In this document: positions 18,827 to 27,764 of the stretch, one piece after another
How the letters are laid out: each line of letters opens with the position of its first letter
How positions within the stretch are numbered: position 1 is the stretch's first letter
From: Acidovorax kalamii
GTDB lineage: Bacteria; Pseudomonadota; Gammaproteobacteria; Burkholderiales; Burkholderiaceae_C
Length of the DNA: 64,000 nt
Reading direction: 5' to 3'
Assembly (NCBI RefSeq): GCF_002245625.1
Contig: NZ_NOIG01000011.1
Span: forward strand, 186,001 to 250,000
The notes under the pieces: generated by a model
The model's database searches: none
What the model was told of the DNA's origin: nothing
The model's input: the letters and a program-made list of their open reading frames with translations, nothing else
Program-made: the position numbers and the translations under genes

Positions 18827-19516
18827 ATGCACACCTTTTCAAGCACTCCATACCCTCCAAGCACCGGCTGCGCCAGCCATGCCTCGCCCTTGCTTCCGGT
18901 AGCTGTACAGGCCGCCCAGGCCGCCAACGTGAAACCCGCGACCGCACCCGCCGTACGCGCCCTGCGCGACGACGATCTGGCCGCTGTTCAGGTGCTGTAC
19001 GCGCACCACGTGCTCCACGGGCTGGCATCGTTCGAGGAGGTGCCCCCCGGGGTGGACGAGTTGCGCGTGCGGCATGCCGCCATACGGGCCGCAGGGCTAC
19101 CCTACCTGGTGGCGGAACTCGACGGTCAGGTGGTCGGCTTTGCCTACGCCACGCTGTACCGGGCCCGCTCGGCGTACCGCCATACGGTGGAGGATTCCGT
19201 CTACGTGGCGCCGAGCTGGACGGGGCGCGGCATTGGCGCCGCGTTGCTGGGCGAAGTGATCCGGCTGTGCGAGGCGGGGCCTTGGCGCCAGATGCTCGCG
19301 GTGATCGGGCAGGGCGACGAGAACGCTGGCTCGATGGCGCTGCATGCGCGCCTGGGGTTCGAGCGCATCGGCGCGCTGCGTTCGGTGGGATTCAAGAAGG
19401 AGCGCTGGCTGGACACCGTGCTGATGCAGCGGCCCCTCGGCGCAGGAAACGAAACGCGGCCCGCCAGCAGCATGCCGCCCTGCGGCGCACCGGTGCACAC
19501 CAGGCCGGGGGCGTAG
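18827..19516 (+). CDS. GNAT family N-acetyltransferase (phosphinothricin acetyltransferase-like)
   Basis: 229-aa protein with one GNAT domain at about residues 40-200: RALRDDDLAAVQVLYAHHVL opens it, and the acetyl-CoA loop appears as SWTGRGIGAALL. The pattern YAHHVLHGLASFEEVPP and the downstream AVIGQGDENAGSMALHARLGF match the phosphinothricin/methionine sulfoximine acetyltransferase group, but substrate is unproven. About 38 residues at the N-terminus and a short C-terminal tail lie outside the domain; a GTG at 18929 is an alternative start. It diverges from LysR and is followed by a truncated MFS gene. Confidence 0.82.
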   Translation: MHTFSSTPYPPSTGCASHASPLLPVAVQAAQAANVKPATAPAVRALRDDDLAAVQVLYAHHVLHGLASFEEVPPGVDELRVRHAAIRAAGLPYLVAELDGQVVGFAYATLYRARSAYRHTVEDSVYVAPSWTGRGIGAALLGEVIRLCEAGPWRQMLAVIGQGDENAGSMALHARLGFERIGALRSVGFKKERWLDTVLMQRPLGAGNETRPASSMPPCGAPVHTRPGA

Positions 19517-19540
19517 TGGCGGTGCCTTCGGGGTCTGCCG

Positions 19541-20149
19541 TTGCGGCGGCTTGCTGGGCCTACGGATGCCGCGACGCTGATCGGTGGTGAGCCGCTGGCC
19601 GTAACGGGCGCACGGCGCACTCTGGCCGGAGCGCTGTTCGCCGCCATGACCACGCTCGTGAATTTTCTGAACGCGGGCATGTCGGCGCACACCGTGGGGC
19701 TGCTCGCGGGCCTGGGGCTTGCGCTGCCGTGGGCGGTGGGCATCGCGTCGTTGCGGGGCGTGGGGCAGTCATCGGCCCGGCTGGCCGACGTGCTCTGGGG
19801 CGGGCGGTGGCACCCGCTGGCGCCGGGCGCGGGTGCCGCCTTGCTTCTGCCGCTTGCCTGCCTGGCGGGACTGTGGTCGGGCCAGGTGCTGGCGGCCGCT
19901 TTGGTGTTCGTGCTGGCCTATGGTGCGGGCAATGGCCTCTTGACCATCACCCGTGGCACCGTGCCGCTGGTGCTCTTCGATCACCGTACCTACGGCGCTC
20001 AGGTGGGGCGGCTGGTGGCCCCAGGCTTCGTGCTGTCGGCCTGTGCGCCCGTGGTGTACGCGGCCGTCATCGATTGCGCAGGGGCGGCGGCCTTGCGGCT
20101 GTCGGTGGGTGTGGCGGTGCTGGCGTTTGGCGTGGCGCTGGCGTTGTGA
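19541..20149 (+). pseudogene. Truncated MFS transporter (C-terminal half only)
   Basis: The open frame encodes about 200 residues with roughly six hydrophobic helices, matching only the C-terminal half of a 12-helix major facilitator. Recognisable are VNFLNAGMSAHTVGLLAGLG, ASLRGVGQSSARLADVL and YGAGNGLLTITRG, from the second MFS half. Only about 25 bp separate it from the GNAT stop, so the N-terminal half is missing, not merely frameshifted. It could still be expressed from the ATG at 19646. I call it a remnant; the deletion probably came with rearrangement near the GNAT gene. Confidence 0.68.
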
Positions 20150-20189
20150 CTGGCTTTGCGCCTGGTGCCCGCCGGTCCAGCCCCAACCC

Positions 20190-20216
20190 ATGAGGCCCGG
20201 CGGAGCTGGGCCTCAT
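20190..20216. terminator. Terminator-like hairpin without a T-run
   Basis: Perfect 9-bp stem ATGAGGCCC (20190-20198) / GGGCCTCAT (20208-20216) with a 9-nt loop, between the convergent MFS remnant and dehydrogenase gene. No clear T-tract follows on either strand, so termination is only suggested. Confidence 0.35.
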
Positions 20217-20258
20217 TGCATGGCCCCGGAGGGCCTTCGCGCCTGATCAGCGGGCGTG

Positions 20259-20283
20259 AATAGCTATATTTATGATAGCAATC
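20259..20283. repeat. Interspersed repeat, tail fragment
   Basis: AATAGCTATATTTATGATAGC resembles the AT-rich tail seen in fuller copies of the interspersed repeat elsewhere in the window. It lies at the 3' end of the dehydrogenase gene. Confidence 0.4.
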
Positions 20284-20291
20284 GGCATCTT

Positions 20292-21050
20292 TCAGCGCGG
20301 TGCCAGGCGGATGGCGCCGTCCAGGCGAATCACTTCGCCGTTGAGCATGTCGTTTTCGAAAATGTGCTGCACGAGCTTGGCATAGTCCTGTGGTGTACCC
20401 AGGCGGCTGGGGAAGGGTACGCCAGCTGCCAGCGCATCCTGCACTTCCTGGGGCATGCCAAACAGCATGGGCGTGCCGAAGATGCCGGGGGCGATGGTCA
20501 TGTTGCGGATGCCGTTGCGCGCCAGGTCGCGGGCAATCGGCAGGGTCATGCCCACCACACCACCCTTGGAGGCGGAATAGGCGGCCTGGCCGATCTGGCC
20601 GTCATACGCCGCGACGCTGGCGGTGGAGATCAGTGCACCGCGCTCGCCAGTGGCTTCGGGCTCGTTCTTGCTCATGGCTTCGGCAGCCAGGCGGATCATG
20701 TTGAAGCTGCCGATCAGGTTGACGGTGATGGTCTTACTGAACAGGGCCAGCGCATGCGCGCCGTTCTTGCCCACGGTTTTTTCGGCGGGCGCGATGCCTG
20801 CGCAGTTGACCAGGCCCATGAGCTTGCCCAGCGACACCGCCTTGGCCACCACGGCCTGGCCGTCGGCCTCGTTGCTCACATCACATTTAACAAAGGCACC
20901 GCCGATCTCCTTGGCCACGGCTTCGCCTTTTTCTGCCTGCATGTCGGCAATGACCACAGTGCCGCCCTGGGCGGCCAGCATGCGTGCCGTGCCTTCGCCC
21001 AGGCCGGATGCGCCGCCGGTAACGATGAATACCTTGCCCTTGATTTCCAT
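20292..21050 (-). CDS. SDR family dehydrogenase, type II 3-hydroxyacyl-CoA dehydrogenase-like
   Basis: 252-aa short-chain dehydrogenase/reductase. The NAD-binding motif TGGASGLG is at residues 11-18, the acidic residue after the second strand (IADM, D37) predicts NAD over NADP, Asn111 is in place, and the catalytic set is Ser145, Tyr158 and Lys162 (YSASK). Sequence and length resemble human HSD17B10-type 3-hydroxyacyl-CoA dehydrogenases, which act in fatty acid and branched-chain amino acid breakdown. A palindromic operator lies 18 bp upstream of the start, which suits a catabolic gene under an acyl-CoA-responsive repressor. Confidence 0.88.
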   Translation of the reverse strand: MEIKGKVFIVTGGASGLGEGTARMLAAQGGTVVIADMQAEKGEAVAKEIGGAFVKCDVSNEADGQAVVAKAVSLGKLMGLVNCAGIAPAEKTVGKNGAHALALFSKTITVNLIGSFNMIRLAAEAMSKNEPEATGERGALISTASVAAYDGQIGQAAYSASKGGVVGMTLPIARDLARNGIRNMTIAPGIFGTPMLFGMPQEVQDALAAGVPFPSRLGTPQDYAKLVQHIFENDMLNGEVIRLDGAIRLAPR

Positions 21051-21067
21051 GAGGTGCCTCGAGTAAG

Positions 21068-21087
21068 TGACGTTAACGTAAACGTCA
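21068..21087. promoter_or_regulatory. Near-perfect 20-bp palindromic operator
   Basis: TGACGTTAACGTAAACGTCA is symmetric except for one position in each half (18 of 20 bases agree). It ends 18 bp upstream of the dehydrogenase start. The ACGT-rich half-sites resemble operators described for regulators of acyl-CoA and branched-chain amino acid catabolism (LiuR, LiuQ or FadP types); the exact regulator is inference. Confidence 0.65.
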
Positions 21088-21120
21088 ATTATGGCGCATC
21101 TCCTGTCAGCGCCGAAGGCG

Positions 21121-21147
21121 AAAAAAAGCCCGGGCGAAGCCGGGCTT
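21121..21147 (-). terminator. Terminator of the Fe(III)-binding protein gene
   Basis: Stem AAGCCCGG (21126-21133) / CCGGGCTT (21140-21147), 6-nt loop; read on the minus strand it is followed by a T-run. It lies 20 bp past the stop of the iron-binding protein gene. Confidence 0.85.
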
Positions 21148-21166
21148 GTCGGAAGGCAGGGTGGGC

Positions 21167-22219
21167 TTACTGGAAGCCGACGCGGTCCAGCATCTGCTGC
21201 ACCTTGGTCACATTGGCGCCCACGGCGCTGATCGGGATGGTCTCGCTCTTGAAGGGCTTGCCGTCCGTCATGGCCTTGAGGGCGGGGTTGTCCAGCGCCA
21301 CGCCCTTGGCGGCAGGCCACTCGTTGTTGCCGTTGGCGAAGTAGTTCTGGGCCTCAGGACTGGCCAGGTACTCCAGGAACTTGATGGCGTTGGCCTGGTT
21401 TTTGGAGTGCTTGGCCACTGCGCCACCGGCGATGTTCAGATGGGTGCCCCAGGATTCCTGGTTGGGGAATACCACGCCCACCTTGTTGACCACGGCCACG
21501 TCTTCGGGCTTGGTGGAACGCATCAGGCGGGCCAGGTAGTAGCTGTTGGTCACGGCGATGTCGCATTCGCCAGCGGCCACGGCCTTGATCTGGTCAGTGT
21601 CACCACCCTTGGGGGGGCGGGCCAGGTTCGCCACCATGCCCTTGAGCCAGGCTTCGGCCTTTTGCTCGCCCACATGCTCGGTCACCGCGCCGAACAGGCT
21701 CAGGTTGTAGGGGTGCGAGCCCGAGCGGATGCACAGCTTACCCTTGTTCTTGGGGTCACCCAGCTCTTCGTAGGTGTCCACGTCGGCTTTCTGGACCTTG
21801 ACCTTGTTGTAGACGATCACGCGGGCGCGAGTGGACAGGCCGTACCAGGCAATGCCGCCATCGGCGACGGGATTGCTGCGCAGGTTGGCGGGAATGGCGT
21901 CGTTGAGCACCTTGGACTTGATGGGCTGGAACAGGCCATCGACTTCACCCTTGTAGAGACGCGCTGCATCCACCAGCAGGATCACGTCAGCAGGCGACGC
22001 TGAACCCTCGGCCTTGAGGCGCGCCAGGATGCCTGCGTCGTCCGCGTCCACACGGTTGATCTTGATGCCGGTGGCCTTGGTGAAGCCGGTGTACAGGGCT
22101 TCGTCGGTGGAATAGTGGCGGGCCGAGTAGAGGTTGACGACCTGCTCCTGGGCATGGACTCCGCTCGCGGCGGCGGCCAGGGCACAAACACTCAGCAAGG
22201 CTTTCACAGTCTTCGACAT
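21167..22219 (-). CDS. Fe(III) ABC transporter periplasmic binding protein
   Basis: 350-aa periplasmic ferric-ion binding protein (FbpA/FutA/AfuA family). The signal peptide spans about residues 1-24 ([16 protein letters not shown]). The mature start [20 protein letters not shown] and the tandem Tyr of [11 protein letters not shown], which ligate Fe(III) in FbpA, are present. No permease or ATPase gene is nearby and a terminator follows, so it is an orphan or works with a distant FbpBC. A Fur-like box lies about 45 bp upstream of the start. The ATG at 22219 (MSKTVKALL) gives the only sensible signal peptide. Confidence 0.9.
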   Translation of the reverse strand: MSKTVKALLSVCALAAAASGVHAQEQVVNLYSARHYSTDEALYTGFTKATGIKINRVDADDAGILARLKAEGSASPADVILLVDAARLYKGEVDGLFQPIKSKVLNDAIPANLRSNPVADGGIAWYGLSTRARVIVYNKVKVQKADVDTYEELGDPKNKGKLCIRSGSHPYNLSLFGAVTEHVGEQKAEAWLKGMVANLARPPKGGDTDQIKAVAAGECDIAVTNSYYLARLMRSTKPEDVAVVNKVGVVFPNQESWGTHLNIAGGAVAKHSKNQANAIKFLEYLASPEAQNYFANGNNEWPAAKGVALDNPALKAMTDGKPFKSETIPISAVGANVTKVQQMLDRVGFQ

Positions 22220-22263
22220 GGGATGCGTCTTTCGGGGGTTGTTACTGTCGCAATGATAAAACA

Positions 22264-22282
22264 AACGCGAATTATTCTTAAT
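22264..22282 (-). promoter_or_regulatory. Fur-like box upstream of the Fe(III)-binding protein gene
   Basis: On the minus strand this reads ATTAAGAATAATTCGCGTT, with the symmetric core GAATAATTC at 22269-22277 that resembles the GATAATxATTATC Fur core. It lies about 45-63 bp upstream of the start. The match is partial, so iron regulation is inference supported by the gene function. Confidence 0.5.
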
Positions 22283-22440
22283 AAATGTCCCGAATGGGGC
22301 CCGGGATTGCGGCAGAGGGCTGATGTAGCGCAAGGCAAGATGGGCCGCGCGGCGCCTGCGCAGCAGTTGTGGGCCTGTGCGCCCACATGCCCGCGTTCTC
22401 TCGTCACGCGATGGCTGAACGGGGTGGGATCGAGCGGGCA

Positions 22441-22470
22441 AAAAAAAGCCCGGTCGCAAAACCGGGCTTT
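22441..22470 (-). terminator. Terminator of the phasin gene
   Basis: Stem AAAGCCCGG (22445-22453) / CCGGGCTTT (22462-22470) with an 8-nt loop; on the minus strand it is followed by a T-run. Between this and the phasin stop at 22621 there is only a small GGATCC-flanked repeat and hairpin, no gene. Confidence 0.82.
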
Positions 22471-22620
22471 AAAAGGATCCTTGAAACGGGGGTTTCGAGA
22501 GGATCCAAGGAGACAACTCGCGCGCTGTACACAGGGTTTGTGTCGCAGCGCATGAATGAATTATCAGGGTAATCCCTGAACGCGGCCTAGAGGTTGCACT
22601 CCAGACCGCCGGTACGGGGC

Positions 22621-23169
22621 TTAGCGCTTGCGGGGAGCAGCGGTCTTGGCGGCGTTGGCAGCGGTGCTGGCCACGGCGTTGAAGTTGGCTTCGGCCACGT
22701 CAGACGCTTGCTTGACGGCCTTTTGCACCGATTCAAATGCGTTGTTGGCGGCAGAGACGGCGCTCTTCATCACGGCCACGGCGGTTTCGGAACCGGCGGG
22801 GGCGTTCTTGGCGGCGCTGTCCACCAGGTTGGTGAAAGCCTTCTGTGCGTCGGTGGCTTGCGATTCGAAAGCCTTGCCGAATTCGGCGCCGGTGCCCGAA
22901 GCGATGTCGTACAGGTGACGGCTGTAAGCAGCGGTCTTTTCAGCCAGGGGCTGGAACAGGCCAGCTTGCAGGGCCAGCAGTTCTTGTGCGTCCTTCACGC
23001 CCAGCACGGCTTGCGTGTGGTTGGCGGCTTCCGACAGGGCGGCGCGCGAGGCGGTCACGTTCAGTTCCACCAGCTTTTCCACGCCTTCGAAGGCCTTGGT
23101 CGTCAGACCGAACAGGGTTTCGATGTTGGCTTTGTGCGAGGCCAGGATCTGTTCAGCGGTCAGCGTCAT
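22621..23169 (-). CDS. Phasin family protein
   Basis: 182-aa Ala-rich, amphipathic, helical protein of the PhaP-type phasin family. It starts [20 protein letters not shown], then has the conserved [19 protein letters not shown] region; the C-terminus is basic (AAPRKR). Phasins coat polyhydroxyalkanoate granules and set their number and size, so the cell probably stores PHA. It has its own terminator, and its upstream region carries two copies of a TGC/GCA-rich 13-mer that may bind the PHA regulator PhaR. It diverges from a histone-deacetylase-family gene. The ATG at 23169 fits family N-termini. Confidence 0.9.
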   Translation of the reverse strand: MTLTAEQILASHKANIETLFGLTTKAFEGVEKLVELNVTASRAALSEAANHTQAVLGVKDAQELLALQAGLFQPLAEKTAAYSRHLYDIASGTGAEFGKAFESQATDAQKAFTNLVDSAAKNAPAGSETAVAVMKSAVSAANNAFESVQKAVKQASDVAEANFNAVASTAANAAKTAAPRKR

Positions 23170-23250
23170 GTCATATCTCCTAAAAATGGGACCCAATGGG
23201 CCAGGGTGGCTTACAGACATCTGCGCTGACCGTGACCCGGTAGAGTCATG

Positions 23251-23324
23251 TTGCAGTGCAGCATGGGATGAATTTTAGGGACTTGCTGCGCGTTTGCAAG
23301 GTTTTTTTGTTGCACTGCAGCAAA
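23251..23324. promoter_or_regulatory. Repeated TTGCA(G/C)TGCAGCA boxes upstream of the phasin gene
   Basis: TTGCAGTGCAGCA starts at 23251 and TTGCACTGCAGCA starts at 23310, 59 bp apart, in the 200-bp region between the divergent phasin and deacetylase genes. They differ by one base. TGC/GCA-rich sites of this kind are known for PhaR, the PHA-granule regulator, so phasin control is a reasonable inference. Confidence 0.5.
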
Positions 23325-23369
23325 TTAGGTACGGCGCCCCAGAAATCCATGCCTTGCCACAATCGCGTC

Positions 23370-24308
23370 ATGTTTGCCTACTACGCCGATCACTTCGTTC
23401 TGCCCCTGCCCGAGGGCCACCGCTTTCCCATGGCCAAGTACCGCATGTTGCGCGACCGGATTGCGCAGCAGCTGCCTGGCGTGGCACTGCAGGTGGCGCT
23501 GCCTGCGGCGGACGAAGATCTGGCGCTGGCCCATACCCCCGAGTACATCGACGCAATTGCGAACGGCACACTGCCACCCGCGGCGCAGCGCGAGATCGGC
23601 TTCCCCTGGAGCGAGGCCATGGCCGAGCGTGCATGGCGCTCGGTGGGGGCCACCGTGGCCGCCAGCCGCCAGGCTGTGCACGACGGCGTGGCGGGCAACC
23701 TGGCGGGCGGCACGCACCATGCCTATGCCCACAAGGGCAGCGGGTTCTGCGTGTTCAACGATGTGGCGGTGGCTGCCCGGCGCATGCAGGCTGAGCATGC
23801 CGCAGGGCGGGACGGTGGCAGCCCGCCGCTGCAGGTGGCCGTGATCGACCTGGACGTGCACCAGGGCAATGGCACGGCGCATATCTTCCAGGGTGACGAC
23901 AGTGTTTTCACGCTGTCGCTGCACGGGGCGCGCAACTTCCCCTTTCGCAAGGAGGCGGGCGATCTGGATGTGGACTTGCCGGACGGCTGTGGGGACGTGG
24001 AGTACCTGCAGGCGCTGGACGAGGCCCTGGCGGTGCTGGAGCAGCGCTGCACGCCCGGCCTCGTGTTCTACCTGGCCGGGGCCGACCCGCACGAAGGCGA
24101 CCGCCTGGGCCGCCTGGCCGTGACCCACGACGGCCTGGAGGCGCGCGACCGGCGCGTGTTCGACTGGGCCTGGCAGCGGCGGATTCCGCTGGTGTTTGCT
24201 ATGGCGGGGGGTTACGGCAACGATCTGGAAGACACGATCCAGGCCCAGCTCACCACCTGGCGCGTGGCCTTGCAGTACCACCAGCGCTGGCAGAATGTGC
24301 GGCCATGA
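23370..24308 (+). CDS. Histone deacetylase family (acetylpolyamine/acetoin-type) amidohydrolase
   Basis: 312-aa zinc-dependent deacetylase-fold enzyme. Motifs match the class: GGTHHA (residues 113-118) with the catalytic His pair, [10 protein letters not shown] near 159-168 with Asp and His zinc ligands, [10 protein letters not shown] with the third ligand, and a C-terminal GGYG. Bacterial members deacetylate small molecules such as polyamines or short-chain amides; the substrate is unknown. It is zinc-dependent, not a sirtuin. The ATG at 23370 is chosen; the longer upstream frame is rejected. The next gene starts inside its stop codon. Confidence 0.88.
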   Translation: MFAYYADHFVLPLPEGHRFPMAKYRMLRDRIAQQLPGVALQVALPAADEDLALAHTPEYIDAIANGTLPPAAQREIGFPWSEAMAERAWRSVGATVAASRQAVHDGVAGNLAGGTHHAYAHKGSGFCVFNDVAVAARRMQAEHAAGRDGGSPPLQVAVIDLDVHQGNGTAHIFQGDDSVFTLSLHGARNFPFRKEAGDLDVDLPDGCGDVEYLQALDEALAVLEQRCTPGLVFYLAGADPHEGDRLGRLAVTHDGLEARDRRVFDWAWQRRIPLVFAMAGGYGNDLEDTIQAQLTTWRVALQYHQRWQNVRP

Positions 24309-24796
24309 CCTCTGCCGCCAGCACCCCGTCCACCGCCTCCGCCACGCCTTCCGCATCCACCCGCCCGGCCCCGCAACCGCGCAGCGCCTACCGCGCGTTC
24401 CGTCCCATCACCACGCGCTGGGGCGATAACGATATGTATGGCCATGTGAACAACGTCGTGTACTACAGCTGGTTCGACACGGCGGTCAACGCCCACCTCA
24501 TCGATCAGGGCGTGCTCGATATCCACGCCGGGGCTGTGATTGGTCTGGTGATCGAGACACAGTGCAACTACTTTGCCCCGCTGGCGTTTCCACAGACGGT
24601 GGAGGCGGGCATCCGCGTGGCCAAGCTCGGGGGCTCCAGCGTGCGCTACGAGGTGGGCCTGTTTGCGCAGGGCGAGCCACTCAGCGCCGCCGCAGGCCAT
24701 TTCATCCATGTGTACGTAGACCGTGACACCCGCCGCCCGGTGCCCGTGCCCGACGCGCTGCGCACCGTGCTGCAGGCGCTGGTGGTGCCCGCCTGA
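24305..24796 (+). CDS. Acyl-CoA thioesterase, 4-hydroxybenzoyl-CoA thioesterase family
   Basis: 163-aa hot-dog-fold thioesterase. After a Ser/Thr/Pro-rich N-terminus of about 28 residues, the domain opens [20 protein letters not shown], the YbgC/FadM-type signature with the catalytic Asp near residue 41, then [13 protein letters not shown]. It overlaps the deacetylase stop by 4 bp (ATGA), so the two are translationally coupled. Substrate unknown; long-chain or aromatic acyl-CoA are typical of the family. Confidence 0.9.
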   Translation: MTSAASTPSTASATPSASTRPAPQPRSAYRAFRPITTRWGDNDMYGHVNNVVYYSWFDTAVNAHLIDQGVLDIHAGAVIGLVIETQCNYFAPLAFPQTVEAGIRVAKLGGSSVRYEVGLFAQGEPLSAAAGHFIHVYVDRDTRRPVPVPDALRTVLQALVVPA

Positions 24797-24825
24797 CGGA
24801 TCGCGCTGCAGCTGTGGTGTGGTTG

Positions 24826-24870
24826 CAATCAATTTGATAGCAATCAACCCATGAGCAGCAAGCGCAGGCG
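24826..24870. repeat. Interspersed repeat, partial copy
   Basis: Contains the tail TTTGATAGCAATCAA and the arm fragment GCAGCAAGCGCA of the interspersed palindromic family, in the gap between the thioesterase gene and pncB. It is less complete than the copies at 42961 and 59516. Confidence 0.4.
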
Positions 24871-25029
24871 GCCTGAAAACCTTTGATGCTGACTGCTGCG
24901 GGCCGCAGCGCCTGAACCTTGGCTGACGCCACGGGTTGCGCCCGGCGCTGGGGCCGCCTATGGCCTACACTTTGCGGCTTGGCTGAACGGCCTCCCGCAC
25001 CCTGGCTCCACCTTGCGCCTGCCCCGTCC

Positions 25030-26250
25030 ATGATCATCACCAGCCTGCTCGACACCGACCTGTACAAGTTCACCATGATGCAGGTGGTGCTGCACCAGTT
25101 TCCGGGGGCGCAGGTCGAATACAAGTTCAAGTGCCGCAACCCCGGTGTGCAGCTGGCACCGTTTGCCAACGAGATCCGTGACGAGATCCGGTCGCTGTGC
25201 AGCCTGCACTTCCAGGACGCCGAACTGGCCTACCTGCGTTCACTGCGTTTCATCAAGAGCGACTTCGTGGACTTTCTGGGGCTGTTCAAGCTCAACGAGA
25301 AGTACATCACCGTCACGCCCCAGCACAACGGCGAGATCGACATCGCCATCCGCGGGCCCTGGCTGCACACCATCCTGTTCGAGATCCCGGTGCTGGCCAT
25401 CGTCAACGAGGTCTACTTCCGCAACACGCAGAAGGTGCCCGACTTCCCGGAAGGCCGCCGTCGGCTCGATGCCAAGATTGCGCTGCTGCAGGGTGAAGGC
25501 CTGGGCGATCTCAAGATCGCCGACTACGGCACACGCCGCCGCTTCAGCCGCGCCTGGCACGAAGAAGTGTTGCGCGTGCTGGTGGCCCGCCTGGGCACGG
25601 GCGACCGCCGCCCCGGTTCCCCCGCAGGGCCCGGCCAGTTTGCGGGCACGAGCAACGTGCTTTACGCCATGAAGCTGGGCGTGACACCGCTGGGCACCAT
25701 GGCGCACGAGTACCTGCAGGCCTGCCAGGCCCTGGGCCCGCGCCTGCGCGACAGCCAGGTGTTCGGCTTCGAGATGTGGGCCAAGGAATACCGGGGCGAC
25801 CTGGGTATTGCGCTGTCGGACGTGTACGGCATGAGCGCCTTCCTGCGCGACTTCGACCTGTATTTCTGCAAGCTGTTTGACGGCGCGCGCCACGACAGCG
25901 GCGACCCGTTTGCCTGGGGCGAGCGCCTGCTGGAGCACTACCGCAAGAACCGCGTCGATCCGCTGACCAAGACGCTGATCTTCAGCGACGCGCTCACGAT
26001 CCCGCGCACCATCGAGCTGTACCAGCAGTTCCGGGGCCGCTGCCAGCTGGCCTTTGGCATTGGCACCAACCTGACCAACGACCTGGGCAGCCCGCCTGCG
26101 CACGAGCCGCTGCAGGTGGTGATCAAGATGACACGCTGCAATGACCAGCCCGTGGCCAAGCTGTCGGACACCCCCGGCAAGGGCATGTGCGATGACGAGA
26201 AATACCTGGCCTACCTGCGCCAGGTGTTCGACATCCCCGTGCCCGCCTGA
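25030..26250 (+). CDS. pncB: Nicotinate phosphoribosyltransferase
   Basis: Converts nicotinate and PRPP to nicotinate mononucleotide in the NAD salvage pathway. 406 aa, the normal length. It starts [20 protein letters not shown], the conserved N-terminus, followed by [37 protein letters not shown] with the His phosphorylated during catalysis, and ARHDSGDP. The ATG at 25030 is preferred over an upstream in-frame ATG that adds 37 unrelated residues. Confidence 0.96.
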   Translation: MIITSLLDTDLYKFTMMQVVLHQFPGAQVEYKFKCRNPGVQLAPFANEIRDEIRSLCSLHFQDAELAYLRSLRFIKSDFVDFLGLFKLNEKYITVTPQHNGEIDIAIRGPWLHTILFEIPVLAIVNEVYFRNTQKVPDFPEGRRRLDAKIALLQGEGLGDLKIADYGTRRRFSRAWHEEVLRVLVARLGTGDRRPGSPAGPGQFAGTSNVLYAMKLGVTPLGTMAHEYLQACQALGPRLRDSQVFGFEMWAKEYRGDLGIALSDVYGMSAFLRDFDLYFCKLFDGARHDSGDPFAWGERLLEHYRKNRVDPLTKTLIFSDALTIPRTIELYQQFRGRCQLAFGIGTNLTNDLGSPPAHEPLQVVIKMTRCNDQPVAKLSDTPGKGMCDDEKYLAYLRQVFDIPVPA

Positions 26251-26337
26251 CGGCCCCGAGGGCTGGCGCACCACGCGCGGTGACCGGCGCCCCGAGGCGC
26301 CCCAGAATTTTTTTATAACTCGATGGAGACACAACCG

Positions 26338-27750
26338 ATGAAACTCACGCGCGGGCTGGCAGTGGCCAGTCTTTTGGCGGCACTGCCCGGCTGGGCCCTG
26401 GCCGCAGACATTGATGGCAGCACGCTGTCGGTTCTCTGGGGCGTGCCGTTTGCAGGCATCCTGCTGTCGATTGCGCTCATGCCGCTGCTCGCGCCCATCT
26501 TCTGGCACCACCATTTCGGCAAGGTTGCGGCGGCCTGGGGGCTCGCGTTTCTGGTGCCCTTTGCCATCACCTTCGGGCCGGGCGTGGCGGGTGTGAGTCT
26601 GGTGCACGCGCTGCTGGCCGAATACATCCCGTTCGTGATTCTGCTGACGGCGCTGTTCACCGTGGCGGGCGGCATCTTCATACGCGGCAACCTGCATGGC
26701 AGCCCGGGGCTCAACACCGCCATCCTGGCCATTGGTGCGGTGCTGGCCAGCTTCATGGGCACCACCGGCGCGTCTATGCTGCTGATCCGTCCGCTGATCC
26801 GCGCCAACGACAACCGCAAGCATGTGGCGCATGTGGTGGTGTTCTTCATCTTCATCGTGTCCAACGCCGGGGGCTCGCTCACGCCGCTGGGCGATCCGCC
26901 GCTGTTCCTGGGCTTCCTCAAGGGCGTGGACTTTTTCTGGACGGTGAGCCACATCTTCCAGGAAACCCTGTTCCTCATCGGCGCGCTGCTGGCCATCTTC
27001 TTCGTGCTCGACAGCTGGTACTACCGCCGCCGCGAAGAGGTGCTCAAGGCCGACCCCACGCCCGACAGCCGCTCCATCGGCTTCGACGGCAAGGTCAACT
27101 TTGCGCTGCTGGGCGCGGTGGTAGGGCTGGTGCTGCTCAGCGGCTTCTGGAAGTCGTCCGTGGTGTTCAACATCGCGGGCACCGAAGTCGGCCTGCCCGG
27201 CATCGTGCGCGATGTGGGCCTCATCATCGTGACCCTGGTCTCGCTCTGGCTCACGCCCAAGAAGGTGCACGAGGACAACCAGTTTGGCTGGGGCCCCATG
27301 CAGGAAGTGGCCAAGCTGTTTGCGGGCATCTTCCTCACCATCATCCCCGTCATCGCCATGCTCAAGGCGGGTGTCAACGGCCCGTTCGGCGCCATCGTGG
27401 CAGCCGTCACGCGGCCCGACGGCTCGCCCGACCCGGCCATGTACTTCTGGGCCACGGGCGCGCTCAGCTCCTTCCTCGACAATGCGCCGACCTACCTCGT
27501 GTTCTTCAACACCGCCGGTGGCGACCCTGCCGTGCTGATGACCACCCTGGCGCCCACGCTGGCCGCCATCTCGGCGGGTGCTGTGTTCATGGGCGCCAAC
27601 ACCTACATCGGCAACGCACCCAACCTCATGGTCAAGGCCATTGCGGAGGATCGGGGCGTAAAGATGCCCAGCTTCTTCGGCTACATGCTGTGGTCGGGGG
27701 GCATTCTGGTGCCGCTGTTCATCGTGATGACCTTCATTTGGTTCCGGTGA
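26338..27750 (+). CDS. nhaD: NhaD-type Na+/H+ antiporter
   Basis: 470-aa inner-membrane transporter of the ArsB/NhaD superfamily. A signal-like N-terminus (MKLTRGLAVASLLAALPGW) is followed by about 11-12 hydrophobic helices. Diagnostic stretches are FMGTTGASMLLIRPL, VSNAGGSLTPLGDPPLFLGF, SSFLDNAPTYLVFFN and MGANTYIGNAPNLMV, the two inverted-repeat active regions. It probably exports Na+ or Li+ in exchange for protons. The ATG at 26338 sits 9 nt after a GGAGA ribosome-binding site; an ATG five codons upstream lies on that site and is rejected. The dehydrogenase gene begins 14 bp after its stop. Confidence 0.88.
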   Translation: MKLTRGLAVASLLAALPGWALAADIDGSTLSVLWGVPFAGILLSIALMPLLAPIFWHHHFGKVAAAWGLAFLVPFAITFGPGVAGVSLVHALLAEYIPFVILLTALFTVAGGIFIRGNLHGSPGLNTAILAIGAVLASFMGTTGASMLLIRPLIRANDNRKHVAHVVVFFIFIVSNAGGSLTPLGDPPLFLGFLKGVDFFWTVSHIFQETLFLIGALLAIFFVLDSWYYRRREEVLKADPTPDSRSIGFDGKVNFALLGAVVGLVLLSGFWKSSVVFNIAGTEVGLPGIVRDVGLIIVTLVSLWLTPKKVHEDNQFGWGPMQEVAKLFAGIFLTIIPVIAMLKAGVNGPFGAIVAAVTRPDGSPDPAMYFWATGALSSFLDNAPTYLVFFNTAGGDPAVLMTTLAPTLAAISAGAVFMGANTYIGNAPNLMVKAIAEDRGVKMPSFFGYMLWSGGILVPLFIVMTFIWFR

Positions 27751-27764
27751 CCGGGAGATTGAGT

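Noticed and set aside
23370..24308. Deacetylase linked to the nearby NAD salvage gene as a sirtuin system.
   Set aside because: The motifs are those of zinc-dependent deacetylases, which do not use NAD.
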